Numbered from the stretch's first letter, positions 17,823 to 25,683 are shown. The stretch: 64,000 nucleotides of DNA from Clostridia bacterium (GCA_017504165.1 JAFVRR010000005.1:62001-126000); one strand, 5' to 3'. Notes: generated by a model not told the origin, from the sequence alone. Numbers and translations are program-made.

Positions 17823-18737
17823 ATGAATTTTAAACTTTTTACCGATTCAGGCGCTGGACTTACGAAAGAATTAATTGAAAAATACGATATTTCTATCGTT
17901 GCCTTATCTTTTATCAAAGACGGCGAAATTTACGATAGCAATTTAATAGGTAGCGAACAATACTATAAAGATTTCTACGAAATGCTTAGGAATAAAGATA
18001 ATTTATCTACTGCCGCTGCAAACGAATTTGCCTTTATCGACGCTTTCGAGCCATATTTAAAAAACGGTGAAGATATACTCTATATTGGTTTTTCTTCAGG
18101 GTTATCGGTGACCTATTCTTGCGCGTTAAAGGCGGTAGACACGTTAAAGGAAAAGTATCCCGATAGAAAAATTATGGCGGTTGACTCTCTTCTTGCGTCT
18201 TTTGGCCAAGGTTTATACGTTTATAACGCATGCTTGCTTAAAGAAGAAGGCAAAAGTATAGAAGAAATTGTATATATTTTAGAAAGCGACAAGCAAAAAT
18301 ACAATAGTTTATTCACTGTTAAAACGTTGGCGTACTTATGTCGTGGCGGAAGGGTTAGCAAAATGAGTTACGCAATAGGCACGGTCGTTGACATAAAACC
18401 GCTTATGTACGTTAGCGAAAAGGGTAAACTTTTAGCATACTCTAAGGTTATTGGAAGAAAGCGCTCGATATTCTCTATTGCGGATAAAGTAGCAAAAACT
18501 ATAATCGACCCTGAAAACCAAACGGTGTTTATCTCTCACGGAGATTGTATTGAAGACGCAAAACTCCTTGCAAAACTCATTTCAGATAAAGTTTTAGTTA
18601 AAGGCTTTACGTTTAACTATATAGACCCCGTTATCGGCGTACACAGTGGCCCTGATACTTTGGCGGTTTTCTATAAAGGATTTGATAGAGAAGAAACCGT
18701 TTCAAGCACCGCTGAACAAACAAGCATAGCAAAATAA
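17823..18737 (+). CDS. DegV family fatty-acid-binding protein (FakB-like)
   Basis: A 304-residue DegV protein. The N-terminal TDSGAGLTKE motif (7-16), SSGLSVTYSCA (~92-102) and AVDSLLASFGQGLYV (~119-133) are the segments that hold the fatty-acid carboxylate and head group, and LCRGGRVSK (~172) is the domain-linking signature. DegV/FakB proteins present bound fatty acid to the kinase FakA for phosphorylation; they are cytosolic. No FakA gene is nearby. It is monocistronic between its own promoter and a terminator, with a strong ribosome binding site. Confidence 0.92.
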   Translation: MNFKLFTDSGAGLTKELIEKYDISIVALSFIKDGEIYDSNLIGSEQYYKDFYEMLRNKDNLSTAAANEFAFIDAFEPYLKNGEDILYIGFSSGLSVTYSCALKAVDTLKEKYPDRKIMAVDSLLASFGQGLYVYNACLLKEEGKSIEEIVYILESDKQKYNSLFTVKTLAYLCRGGRVSKMSYAIGTVVDIKPLMYVSEKGKLLAYSKVIGRKRSIFSIADKVAKTIIDPENQTVFISHGDCIEDAKLLAKLISDKVLVKGFTFNYIDPVIGVHSGPDTLAVFYKGFDREETVSSTAEQTSIAK

Positions 18738-18740
18738 TAT

Positions 18741-18770
18741 AAAAACTCGACTAATTAGTCGAGTTTTTTA
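18741..18770 (+). terminator. degV terminator
   Basis: Perfect 12-bp stem (18741-18752 with 18757-18768), AATT loop, T-run. The stem bases match those of the split hairpin at 19787/20123. Confidence 0.9.
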
Positions 18771-18861
18771 TATTGTAAATTAAACTATATTGTAGTAAAA
18801 TATTTATAAAGATAGCACAAAAAGTCAAGAAATCTGAGCGGTTTACCTTTATAATAAGGCT

Positions 18862-19785
18862 ATGGAGCAAAAAATGAATTGGATAGCAAGAATAGGGTGC
18901 GGTGTAGACTATATCGAAGAGCATATTGAAGAAAAAATCGATTATGAAAAAGTTGCCCAAACCGTTTACTCGTCGACGTATCATTTTCAACGTGTTTTTA
19001 GTTTATTTTGCGGTATAACTCTGGGTGACTATATAAGAAGGCGTAAATTAACGCTTGCGGGGAAAGACTTATTAACTAAAAAGCAAAAGGTTATAGACGT
19101 TGCTTTTAAGTACGGCTACGAAACACCCGAAAGTTTTTCACGCGCGTTTTTTAAATTTCACGGCGTAATGCCGTCTAAGGTAAAAAGAAACACCATTTTA
19201 AAATCTTTTCCGCGCTATACGGCTAGCGTAGATTTTAGTAAAGGGGCAGAAATGAAATATAAAATTGAAGAAAAACCCGAAATTATATTAGTTGGTTATA
19301 AAAAGCGTTTTGTCGGTTCGCCTTACGGAGAAGAGCGGGCTAAACAAGAAGAAGAGTTTTTTACTACTACGCGCGCAAAACAATGGCTACTTATCGGCGC
19401 GTCTTGCGATTATTCTACAGATTATATTGTAATTACGAACGTCGACGATAACGGCTATGATTTTTATATTGCCTATAAACTTGACGAGTGGACAAGAAAT
19501 GCAATGTTAAAAAAAGAAATAACGGGCGTAGATTTTATTGGGGATATGGGTTTTGAAACTATAGTGATTCCTAGTAAAACCTATGCGGTTTTTGAAACGG
19601 AAAAGAAAAAGCGCCCCATAGCAGATTATACGGATATTAGAAGAAGAATTGCTTTAGAGTGGAAAGAGTCTAGTTTTGTTTTTTCAAATTCGCCCGAAAT
19701 AGTTTGTATGCATTGGCGACCAAACGGAAAATGGGAAAACGAACGATATATAGAAATTTGCTTGCCGATAGAATGCGCTAAATAA
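18862..19785 (+). CDS. AraC-type regulator with GyrI-like effector domain
   Basis: A 307-residue regulator. Residues ~8-110 form an AraC double helix-turn-helix (YEKVAQTVYSSTYHFQRVF, then VIDVAFKYGYETPESFSRAF and MPSKVKR). Residues ~135-307 resemble the GyrI/Rob-like effector-binding domain (IEEKPEIILVGYKKRFVG; CMHWRP near the end). Such proteins respond to small hydrophobic ligands and usually control efflux or stress genes. Two starts are possible: ATG 18862, 6 nt after TATAAT (leaderless), or ATG 18874 with GGAG 6 nt upstream. Neighbours give no clear target. Confidence 0.9.
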   Translation: MEQKMNWIARIGCGVDYIEEHIEEKIDYEKVAQTVYSSTYHFQRVFSLFCGITLGDYIRRRKLTLAGKDLLTKKQKVIDVAFKYGYETPESFSRAFFKFHGVMPSKVKRNTILKSFPRYTASVDFSKGAEMKYKIEEKPEIILVGYKKRFVGSPYGEERAKQEEEFFTTTRAKQWLLIGASCDYSTDYIVITNVDDNGYDFYIAYKLDEWTRNAMLKKEITGVDFIGDMGFETIVIPSKTYAVFETEKKKRPIADYTDIRRRIALEWKESSFVFSNSPEIVCMHWRPNGKWENERYIEICLPIECAK

Positions 19786-19786
19786 T

Positions 19787-20136
19787 AAAAACTCGACTAA
19801 CTAAGGACGTTCCTATTAGGGAATTTTAACAACTAACAAAAGTGTAGCCCACTATACTTCGCAAGTAGCGAAATATGGTGGGCTTTTCATATCCACAAAA
19901 ATTAAGTTTATATAAGTTATATTTTTAGCCTTGTGGCTAAAAGTTATATGCAAGACAAGTCTTGCGTTATATTTTGGCTAACGCCAAAGTTATATTAAAT
20001 AAATCCTTAACTTGCCGTAGGCAAATATCACTGCCGATAGGCAATATCACTCGTCGTTAGACGAATATCACAAATCCGTTTACGGATTTATTTAGTTGCC
20101 GAATCCCTTGTAGGGATTCGGCTAGTCGAGTTTTTT
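19787..20136 (+). terminator. Terminator hairpin split by a 320-bp insertion
   Basis: AAAAACTCGACTA (19787-19799) just after the AraC stop is complementary to TAGTCGAGTTTTT (20123-20135). The same stem exists uninterrupted at 18741-18768. The two arms are now about 320 bp apart, with a hairpin array in the former loop. Confidence 0.75.
19800..20122. repeat. Hairpin-array element, no coding sequence
   Basis: This is the gene-free stretch between araC and birA. A 39-nt near-perfect hairpin (19846-19884) is followed by eight short hairpins: 19923-19942, 19950-19965, 19973-19988, 20012-20024, 20032-20043, 20051-20064, 20072-20089 and 20098-20122. Stem sequences differ, but the left-half hairpins are preceded and separated by GTTATAT (19916, 19943, 19966, 19989) and the right-half ones by ATATCAC (20025, 20044, 20065), nearly its reverse complement (ATATAAC). 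All spacers are exactly 7 nt. It looks like a small non-autonomous mobile element, sitting inside a former terminator loop. No ORF of note lies within it. Confidence 0.75.
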
Positions 20137-20145
20137 ATGTTTTAA

Positions 20146-20901
20146 TTAAATTCTTACGCTTACGTCGCCAAAGTCCAGTTCAAAAGTTTTTCCCTCTTTT
20201 TCAACTAAAAGCGCGCCGTTATCTAAAACGTTTAAGGCGGTTGCTTTATATTTTTCTTTTCCCGTGTCAACGATGATTTCTCTATTTAAAATAAAGCACT
20301 TTTCTTTGTATTTAGTTAAATAATCGCCGTTAATTTCATTGTTAATTTTATAAAGAGAATTAATAATTTCTACAACTAGCAAGTTAGCGTCGATTTTTTT
20401 ACCACTTTCAAGTTCAATAGAAGTAGCAATATCTTTAATTTCGTTAGGGAAGTCTTTGCCGTAAAGGTTAATGCCAATTCCAATAACGGCGTAGTCAAGT
20501 TTAGATTCTTTAAAGTTTTGCGACGCTTCGGCTAGTATTCCGCATACCTTTTTAGAGTTAATAAAAATATCGTTTACCCATTTAATTTGAGTTTTTAGTC
20601 CCGAAACCTTTTCAATGGCGTTTGCCACCGCAACGGCGGTAAACGTGGTAATTTTTACGCTATCTTTCGTTTCTAGTTGCGGTTTTAGTAAAATACTTAA
20701 GTAAATCCCTTTATTTTCGGGCGAGTAAAACGCGCGGTTTAACCTTCCACGCCCTAAAGTTTGCTTTTTAGCAATAACCACCGCGCTATCTAAGTTAGAA
20801 AACTTTTTAATATAGTCGTTAGTAGAAGTCGTTTCTTCTAAAATTTCAAGCCGTATATTTTTATCTATTAACTTTTTTTCAATTTCGCTTTTAATATACA
20901 T
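20146..20901 (-). CDS. birA: Biotin--[acetyl-CoA-carboxylase] ligase
   Basis: A 251-residue biotin protein ligase of the short type, lacking the N-terminal winged-helix repressor domain of B. subtilis and E. coli BirA. Motifs: EETTSTNDYIKKF (~22-34), the adenylate loop GRGRLNRAFYSP (~50-61), KWVNDIFINSKKVCGIL (~107-123) and GIGINLYG (~141). It makes biotinyl-AMP and attaches biotin to carboxylase carrier proteins in the cytosol. Without the HTH it should not regulate biotin genes. It lies 1 nt downstream of glycerate kinase in the same transcript; the two share no obvious pathway. Confidence 0.93.
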   Translation of the reverse strand: MYIKSEIEKKLIDKNIRLEILEETTSTNDYIKKFSNLDSAVVIAKKQTLGRGRLNRAFYSPENKGIYLSILLKPQLETKDSVKITTFTAVAVANAIEKVSGLKTQIKWVNDIFINSKKVCGILAEASQNFKESKLDYAVIGIGINLYGKDFPNEIKDIATSIELESGKKIDANLLVVEIINSLYKINNEINGDYLTKYKEKCFILNREIIVDTGKEKYKATALNVLDNGALLVEKEGKTFELDFGDVSVRI

Positions 20902-20902
20902 T

Positions 20903-22042
20903 TTAACCTTTTATCGTTTTATAAAAATTAAATACTTGCTCTGCGGTTAATTCGGCGTTGATAGTTGCGTTTTCTTTGTTCATAGCATCTTGTAAACTAG
21001 TTGCGCCCCTAACAATTGGGAAAATGCCGTCAATTCCAAGTTCGTTTAAATAGTTACTGTCGCTTGATGCCGAGCCAACTAATGCAATAACGGGAATATT
21101 ATATTTTTTGGCGCGAGTAGCAATGCCAAACGGCGTTTTACCCATTGCCGACTGCTTGTCCATTCTGCCTTCGCCCGTAACAACGACGTCCGCGCCTTTA
21201 ATAATGCTTTCAAAATTAATAGTATCTAATATAAGGTTTATGCCCGACGTTAATTTTGCGTTTAGGTAAGAAGAAAAGGCAAAACCAAGCCCGCCCGCAG
21301 CGCCTGCGCCTTCTAAATCTTTATTAGAATTAGGGTATAGTTTTTTAGTTAAGTTGGCGTAATTTAATAAATAGCCGTCCATTATATCAATATCATTAGG
21401 TTTAGCCCCCTTTTGCGGGCTAAACACACGGCTACAACCCCTTTCGCCACAAAGGGGATTTTTAACGTCACAAGCAACGTTAAACGTGCAGTTTTTAAGT
21501 TGAGGAATAACTTCGCTATCGTCAATCGTCGTAAGGTTTTTAAGCCCGCCCGCGCCGAAAGGAATAGAATTGCCGTTATTATCTAAAAACTTAAAGCCAA
21601 GCGCTTGGAGCATTCCCACGCCACCGTCGTTAGTTGCGCTACCGCCTATGCCGATAATAAAGTTAGTAACGCCGTTAGTAACGGCGTCCTTTATCATTTC
21701 GCCAACACCGTAGGTAGTCGCTTTTAAAGGATTTAGGTTTTCTTTAGGAATAAGGGTAATTCCGCCCGCTGAAGACATTTCTATAACGGCGGTATTTTCG
21801 TGAATAATGCCGTAAGTCGCTTTAATTTTATCGCCAAGCGGATTAGTTACCGTTACGGTTTTTAGTTTTCCGTTTAAACTTTTAGTAAGCGCGTCGACCG
21901 TACCTTCGCCCCCGTCGGCAATAGGCAAAACTATAACGCTTGCGTCGTTATAAACTTTTAAAATACCATTTTTTACGGCAGTACCCACTTCAAAAGAAGA
22001 TAAACTTCCTTTAAACGAGTCAATCGCAACAACAACTTTCAT
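20903..22042 (-). CDS. Glycerate kinase (GlxK/GarK family)
   Basis: A 379-residue type-1 glycerate kinase. It begins MKVVVAIDSFKGSLSS with the family's ADGGEGTVDAL (~43-53); other signatures are GIGGSATNDGGVGML (~137-151), ACDVKNPLCGERG (~188) and VVTGEGRMDKQSAMGK (~287-302). It phosphorylates D-glycerate to phosphoglycerate with ATP, linking glycerate or glyoxylate salvage to glycolysis; cytosolic. AAAGGA precedes the ATG and a TTGTAA-17-TATACT promoter lies upstream. No glycerate-forming genes adjoin. Confidence 0.93.
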   Translation of the reverse strand: MKVVVAIDSFKGSLSSFEVGTAVKNGILKVYNDASVIVLPIADGGEGTVDALTKSLNGKLKTVTVTNPLGDKIKATYGIIHENTAVIEMSSAGGITLIPKENLNPLKATTYGVGEMIKDAVTNGVTNFIIGIGGSATNDGGVGMLQALGFKFLDNNGNSIPFGAGGLKNLTTIDDSEVIPQLKNCTFNVACDVKNPLCGERGCSRVFSPQKGAKPNDIDIMDGYLLNYANLTKKLYPNSNKDLEGAGAAGGLGFAFSSYLNAKLTSGINLILDTINFESIIKGADVVVTGEGRMDKQSAMGKTPFGIATRAKKYNIPVIALVGSASSDSNYLNELGIDGIFPIVRGATSLQDAMNKENATINAELTAEQVFNFYKTIKG

Positions 22043-22070
22043 TTTTAAATCCTTTCCCTTTAATAAAAAT

Positions 22071-22099
22071 AGTATATCATATAATATTTAAAATTACAA
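22071..22099 (-). promoter_or_regulatory. Glycerate kinase-birA promoter
   Basis: Minus strand: TTGTAA (22099-22094), 17-bp spacer, TATACT (22076-22071). Confidence 0.65.
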
Positions 22100-22105
22100 A
22101 TGGAA

Positions 22106-22135
22106 AAAATAAAAAACACTTGCGTTAGCAAGTGT
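22106..22135 (-). terminator. Terminator after the four-helix-bundle gene
   Basis: ACACTTGC-GTTA-GCAAGTGT hairpin (22116-22135), read on the minus strand and followed by TTTTTTATTTTTT. It starts 7 bp after the stop at 22143. The GTTA loop recalls those of the hairpin array upstream, so it may be part of the same element. Confidence 0.75.
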
Positions 22136-22142
22136 GTGAGGT

Positions 22143-22505
22143 TTATGTTTTATTAAGTTTAGTTTCTATAGTAATACAAGATGATGTTATAATTTTACGA
22201 ATACGCCCACATAGATTACGGTGTTTTTTATATGTTTGTTCGGTAATATGATTTGCAGATAATAATAACTTCAACCAACTTTCAGTTTCCATACATTCTT
22301 TACGTGCAATTTTTAATTTTGCAAGCATATCTGGTAAACTTTGTGGGTATTGAGCCTCGGAAACGTTGGCAAAAACACTTGAAGAAGATTTTCTTATCTG
22401 AAAAACGATGTTGGAGATTCCGCTTATACCATTTAAGGACTGGCACAATACTTCTATATCAACCGCTAATTTTTCGGAATGTTTTAAAAGTAAATTTTCT
22501 TTCAT
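22143..22505 (-). CDS. Four-helix-bundle protein (23S rRNA IVS / S23 type)
   Basis: A 120-residue all-helical protein starting MKENLLLKHSEKLAVDIEVL. It has the family hallmark IRKSSSSVFANVSEAQ followed by MLAKLKIARKECMETESWLKLL, as in the four-helix-bundle proteins encoded in 23S rRNA intervening sequences and related to the Avd accessory protein of diversity-generating retroelements. Those proteins form pentamers and bind nucleic acid. An in-frame extension to 22646 reads through the hairpin array and is rejected: GGGG 5 nt before the ATG at 22505 marks the start. The gene sits outside rRNA, directly downstream of a tRNA operon, with hairpin arrays on its 5' side. Confidence 0.88.
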   Translation of the reverse strand: MKENLLLKHSEKLAVDIEVLCQSLNGISGISNIVFQIRKSSSSVFANVSEAQYPQSLPDMLAKLKIARKECMETESWLKLLLSANHITEQTYKKHRNLCGRIRKIITSSCITIETKLNKT

Positions 22506-22660
22506 AAAATCCCCAATCACGGCAAAGCCGTGTATGTAATTCGATTTATCGGCATGTAATTCGCCGTTAGGCGTGAATGTAATCAAACTGAAATTACATA
22601 CGGCTACGCCGATTACATACATAGCGTTGCTATGATTACATACCAAACTTTCAGTTTGTA
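22506..22660. repeat. Hairpin array flanking the four-helix-bundle gene
   Basis: Six short hairpins with unrelated stems: 22518-22532, 22542-22551, 22562-22573, 22601-22611, 22621-22633 and 22644-22658. Left-half ones are followed by ATGTAAT (22534, 22554, 22577); right-half ones are preceded by ATTACAT (22593, 22612, 22635), its exact reverse complement. The spacers are thus palindromic as a set, while the stems vary. A half-stem CAAACTG (22584-22590) lies at the centre. The organisation is like that of the 19.8-kb element but with a different spacer word. Confidence 0.75.
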
Positions 22661-22661
22661 T

Positions 22662-22690
22662 AAAAGCAGTATCATTTAGATACTGCTTTT
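22662..22690 (-). terminator. tRNA operon terminator
   Basis: Perfect 12-bp stem (22662-22673 with 22679-22690) and 5-nt loop, directly after the CCA of the last tRNA. Only four T residues follow before the hairpin array begins, so the original T-run may have been shortened. Confidence 0.8.
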
Positions 22691-22766
22691 TGGTGCGCCT
22701 TCGGAGACTCGAACTCCGGACCCACTGATTAAGAGTCAGTTGCTCTACCGACTGAGCTAAAGGCGC
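22691..22766 (-). tRNA. tRNA-Lys (CUU)
   Basis: Cloverleaf on the minus strand with 7-bp acceptor GCGCCTT/AAGGCGC, anticodon loop CTCTTAA giving anticodon CTT, T-arm GTTCGAG and an encoded CCA. Last tRNA of the six-gene operon. Confidence 0.95.
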
Positions 22767-22803
22767 TTATAAACATAATGGGGCATTAAGCCCCAGTATG
22801 TTT

Positions 22804-22879
22804 TGGTGATCCACCGGGGACTCGAACCCCGGACAACTTGATTAAAAGTCAAGTGCTCTACCGCCTGAGCTAGTGGACC
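22804..22879 (-). tRNA. tRNA-Lys (UUU)
   Basis: Cloverleaf on the minus strand, acceptor GGTCCAC/GTGGATC with one G-U pair, anticodon loop CTTTTAA giving TTT, encoded CCA. It lies next to the CUU isoacceptor. Confidence 0.95.
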
Positions 22880-22906
22880 ATATTTAGTTGTTTGCGTTAC
22901 CTTAAT

Positions 22907-22981
22907 TGGCTGGGGTGGCAGGATTTGAACCTACGAATACCGGAATCAAAATCCGGTGCCTTACCGCTTGGCGACACCCCA
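22907..22981 (-). tRNA. tRNA-Gln (UUG)
   Basis: Acceptor TGGGGTG/CACCCCA with the U1-A72 pair usual for tRNA-Gln, D-arm CGCCAAGCGG, anticodon loop TTTTGAT giving TTG, discriminator G and encoded CCA. Confidence 0.95.
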
Positions 22982-22990
22982 ACGCTTTAA

Positions 22991-23067
22991 TGGGGCGAAA
23001 GATGGGAATCGAACCCACGACCTCCAGGACCACAATCTGGCGCTCCACCGATTGAGCTACTTTCGCC
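22991..23067 (-). tRNA. tRNA-His (GUG)
   Basis: Anticodon loop TTGTGGT giving GTG. The extra 5' G (G-1, position 23067) opposite C73, required by histidyl-tRNA synthetase, is encoded, as is CCA. The last anticodon-stem pair looks like an A-C mismatch. Confidence 0.95.
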
Positions 23068-23083
23068 ATATTAGCTTTAGCTG

Positions 23084-23160
23084 TGGTACGCCAGAAGGGA
23101 CTCGAACCCCTGACACCCGCCTTAGAAGGGCGGTGCTCTATCCAGCTGAGCTACTGGCGC
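23084..23160 (-). tRNA. tRNA-Arg (UCU)
   Basis: Anticodon stem CCGCC/GGCGG with loop CTTCTAA giving TCT; acceptor GCGCCAG/CTGGCGT; encoded CCA. Confidence 0.95.
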
Positions 23161-23205
23161 ATATTGGGTTGCTACATCCTTCTATTTGTGCTAATTGACA
23201 AAAAG

Positions 23206-23279
23206 TGGAGCGGGTGATGGGAATCGGACCCACGCAACCAGCTTGGAAGGCTGGTGTTCTACCATTGAACTACACCCGC
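23206..23279 (-). tRNA. tRNA-Gly (UCC)
   Basis: Acceptor GCGGGTG/CACCCGC, anticodon loop CTTCCAA giving TCC, discriminator U, encoded CCA. First tRNA of the operon, about 20 nt after the -10 box. Confidence 0.95.
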
Positions 23280-23301
23280 ACTTCTTTCACAATGCTAAAT
23301 G

Positions 23302-23330
23302 ATTATATCAAAACTAACTTTTATTGTCAA
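23302..23330 (-). promoter_or_regulatory. tRNA operon promoter
   Basis: Minus strand: TTGACA (23330-23325), 17-bp spacer, TATAAT (23307-23302). It is a perfect consensus promoter, as expected for stable RNA. Confidence 0.9.
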
Positions 23331-23373
23331 TTAAATTTAACAAGGTTTTAGTTTTTTTTTATTTTAATTGTAA

Positions 23374-23398
23374 AAATTTAGGGTTTTAGGCTAAATTT
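23374..23398 (-). terminator. Weak AT-rich terminator of rdgB
   Basis: An 8-bp stem AAATTTAG/CTAAATTT (23374-23381 with 23391-23398), read on the minus strand just after the rdgB stop and followed by TTTACAATT. It is weak because the stem is almost all A-T. Confidence 0.4.
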
Positions 23399-23979
23399 TA
23401 AAGGTTTTTAAGTTTATTAGAAAGGTCGCAAAGGGCGCGATAACGGTGGCTTACTTTGTTTTTGTCTTCAAAAGACGCCTCTCCAAACGAAACTTTAAGG
23501 TCGTCGCTTAAAAAAATGCAATCGTAACCAAAGCCGTTAGCACCCCTTTCTTCAAAGAGAATTTCGCCCGTAGTTTCGCCGTAGCCGTCAATATAACTGC
23601 CGTCAGTTTTATATAAAACTACGCTTGAGGCAAATTTTGCCTTTCTATTAGTCACGTTTTCAAGGTTTTTAATAAGTAAATCACGGTTAGATTTATCGTT
23701 GCCGTGTTCGCCCGAATACCTTGCGCTGTAAATGCCTGGCGCGCCGTTTAACGCGTCAACCATAAGACCGCTATCGTCGGCAATAACGTTGCAGTTTAAG
23801 GCTTTAGAGACCGTTTTAGCCTTAATTAAGGCGTTTTCAAAAAAGGTTGAGCCGTTTTCTTCAATGTCTTCAAAAAAACCTAATTCTTGCATAGAAACGA
23901 CTTCATAGTATCCGCCCAAAATGCTTTTAATTTCGCTTATTTTACCTTTGTTTCCCGATGCTACTACTAATTTTTCCAT
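23398..23979 (-). CDS. rdgB: dITP/XTP pyrophosphatase (RdgB/HAM1)
   Basis: A 193-residue RdgB/HAM1 family nucleotide-sanitising enzyme. Motifs: SGNKGKISEIKSIL (~8-21), ADDSGLMVDALNGAPG (~66-81), SARYSGEHG (~84-92) and GFGYDCIF (~149-156). It hydrolyses dITP, ITP and XTP to monophosphates, keeping deaminated purines out of nucleic acids; cytosolic. The canonical start MEKLVVASGNKGK is only 6 nt after the -10 box and has no Shine-Dalgarno, so its transcript from this promoter would be essentially leaderless. Confidence 0.95.
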   Translation of the reverse strand: MEKLVVASGNKGKISEIKSILGGYYEVVSMQELGFFEDIEENGSTFFENALIKAKTVSKALNCNVIADDSGLMVDALNGAPGIYSARYSGEHGNDKSNRDLLIKNLENVTNRKAKFASSVVLYKTDGSYIDGYGETTGEILFEERGANGFGYDCIFLSDDLKVSFGEASFEDKNKVSHRYRALCDLSNKLKNL

Positions 23980-23985
23980 ATATTT

Positions 23986-24014
23986 ATTATACCAGTATTT
24001 TTAAATTTAATCAA
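23986..24014 (-). promoter_or_regulatory. rdgB promoter, leaderless arrangement
   Basis: Minus strand: TTGATT (24014-24009), 17-bp spacer, TATAAT (23991-23986). The ATG at 23979 begins 6 nt after the -10 box, about where transcription should start. Confidence 0.75.
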
Positions 24015-24019
24015 GCAAA

Positions 24020-24043
24020 AAGGCAACTTATAGAAGTTGCCTT
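24020..24043 (-). terminator. Terminator of the ACT-UPF0210 operon
   Basis: 10-bp stem AAGGCAACTT/AAGTTGCCTT with 4-nt loop; on the minus strand TTT follows. It lies between the UPF0210 stop and the rdgB promoter. Confidence 0.8.
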
Positions 24044-24047
24044 AATT

Positions 24048-25403
24048 TTAGTTTTTATTGCCGTGAATAGGCGCTGGAATTTTACCACCACGAGAAATGA
24101 ATTTTTCGGCAGACGCGCAAGTCACGTCCATAATAGGCGCTCTGCCAAGAAGTCCACCAAATTCTACGAAATCGCCCACCTTTTTATTAGGTACTGGGAT
24201 AACTCTAACGGCGGTAGTTTTGTTGTTTACCATACCGATAGCCGCCTCGTCCGCAATAAGCGCGGAAATAGTCGATGCAGGGGTATCGCCAGGTACTGCA
24301 ACCATATCGATACCAACCGAGCAAACGGCAGTCATCGCCTCAAGTTTAGGTAAAGTTAAAATTCCGCTTTCCGCCGCCGCAATCATACCCTCGTCTTCAC
24401 TTACAGGAATAAACGCACCCGATAATCCGCCTACTTTAGAACTTGCCATAGTCCCGCCTTTTTTAACGGCGTCGTTTAAAATGGCAAGGCAAGCGGTAGT
24501 TCCGTGACCGCCAACGGTAGAAATGCCCATTTCTTCTAAAATTCTACCAACGCTATCGCCAATAGCAGGGGTAGGAGCAAGCGATAAGTCTACAATGCCG
24601 AGTTCGGCGTTTAAACGCTTAGCCGCTTCAGTTGCGATAAGTTGACCAACCCTTGTAATTTTAAATGCCGTTTTCTTAATAATTTCCGCAATCTCGGTAA
24701 TATTAGCGTCGGGCGCGTCTTTAATAGCGCGGTAAACTACGCCAGGCCCTGAAACGCCTACGTTTATAACGCATTCGCCCTCGCCAACGCCGTGAAAAGC
24801 CCCCGCCATAAACGGATTGTCTTCAACCGCATTGCAAAATGCAACGAACTTAGCGCAACCAAAACCGTCTCTATCTTTAGTAAGTTCGGCGGTTTTCTTA
24901 ATCATTTCGCCAAGTTCTTTAATCGCGTCAAGGTTGATGCCCGAACGGGTAGTTCCAACGTTGACCGACGAGCATAAAATATCGGTAGACGCTAAAACTT
25001 CGGGAATGCTATCTATAAAAGAACGTTCGTAAGAAGTGGTGCTTTTGTGAACTAGCGCAGAGTATCCGCCGATAAAGTCAACGCCGACTTCTTTCGCCGC
25101 CTTGTCAAGCGCCTTTGCAATTACTATTTCTTGACCTTTAAAAGGCGATGCGATAAGAGAAATGGGTGTTACTGAAATACGCTTATTCACGATAGGCACG
25201 CCGTATTCCATAGATAAGTCGTTAGCGACTTTTACAATCTTTTCGGCTCTACGGCAAATAAGGTCGTAGCAGTTTTGCGCGGTTTTTTCCGCAGTTGCGC
25301 TAATACAACCTAAAAGAGATAAACCCATAGTAGTGGTGCGCACGTCAAAATGCTCTTTTTGCACCATATTTATAGTGTCGATAATGTCTTTACTGTTAAT
25401 CAT
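24048..25403 (-). CDS. UPF0210 (PFL/DUF711) family protein
   Basis: A 451-residue protein of the UPF0210 family. It begins [26 protein letters not shown], the usual start, and has Gly-rich stretches [19 protein letters not shown] (~221-239) and [14 protein letters not shown] (~294-307). The family is related to pyruvate-formate-lyase-like folds but lacks a visible glycyl-radical site; its reaction is not established. It follows the ACT-domain gene by 2 nt, a pairing conserved in many Firmicutes and Archaea, suggesting that the ACT partner senses an amino acid and controls it. Confidence 0.92.
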   Translation of the reverse strand: MINSKDIIDTINMVQKEHFDVRTTTMGLSLLGCISATAEKTAQNCYDLICRRAEKIVKVANDLSMEYGVPIVNKRISVTPISLIASPFKGQEIVIAKALDKAAKEVGVDFIGGYSALVHKSTTSYERSFIDSIPEVLASTDILCSSVNVGTTRSGINLDAIKELGEMIKKTAELTKDRDGFGCAKFVAFCNAVEDNPFMAGAFHGVGEGECVINVGVSGPGVVYRAIKDAPDANITEIAEIIKKTAFKITRVGQLIATEAAKRLNAELGIVDLSLAPTPAIGDSVGRILEEMGISTVGGHGTTACLAILNDAVKKGGTMASSKVGGLSGAFIPVSEDEGMIAAAESGILTLPKLEAMTAVCSVGIDMVAVPGDTPASTISALIADEAAIGMVNNKTTAVRVIPVPNKKVGDFVEFGGLLGRAPIMDVTCASAEKFISRGGKIPAPIHGNKN

Positions 25404-25405
25404 AA

Positions 25406-25675
25406 CTAAATCCTGTGCATAGCGTTAAAAATATCTTCGTGTTGTAAAATAATTTTTACGCCGATTTTTTCGCCCAACGCGTCAAGGTCGCACTTAAGCG
25501 CTTCGATAGAGATTGTAGAAGTTTCAATGTTTACAAGCATTATCATTGTGAAATAGCCTTGCATAATAGTTTGGCTAATGTCTTCAATATTGATTTTCTT
25601 TTCGGCAAGAAGGGTAGAAACGCCGGCAATAATGCCCGCTTTGTCTTCGCCGATAACTGTGATTATGGCTTTCAT
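25406..25675 (-). CDS. ACT domain protein (UPF0237)
   Basis: An 89-residue stand-alone ACT domain starting [20 protein letters not shown], with the ligand-loop Gly and the [15 protein letters not shown] strand. ACT domains bind amino acids at dimer interfaces. AGGAG lies before the ATG and the UPF0210 gene follows after 2 nt, so the two are translated as a unit. The ligand is unknown. Confidence 0.9.
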   Translation of the reverse strand: MKAIITVIGEDKAGIIAGVSTLLAEKKINIEDISQTIMQGYFTMIMLVNIETSTISIEALKCDLDALGEKIGVKIILQHEDIFNAMHRI

Positions 25676-25683
25676 ATTTTCTC

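Noticed and set aside
19900..20122. Possible CRISPR array (regular short repeats)
   Set aside because: The repeated unit is only 7 nt, it inverts halfway, the intervening sequences are self-complementary hairpins, and no cas gene is present.
22506..22646. 47-residue N-terminal extension of the four-helix-bundle protein
   Set aside because: It reads through the hairpin array; the ATG at 22505 has GGGG at proper spacing and gives the family's usual length.
22956..23198. 80-codon plus-strand ORF across the tRNA cluster
   Set aside because: It is the antisense reading of the Gln, His and Arg tRNA genes (the familiar NGAKDGNRTHDLQDHN-type artefact), not a gene.
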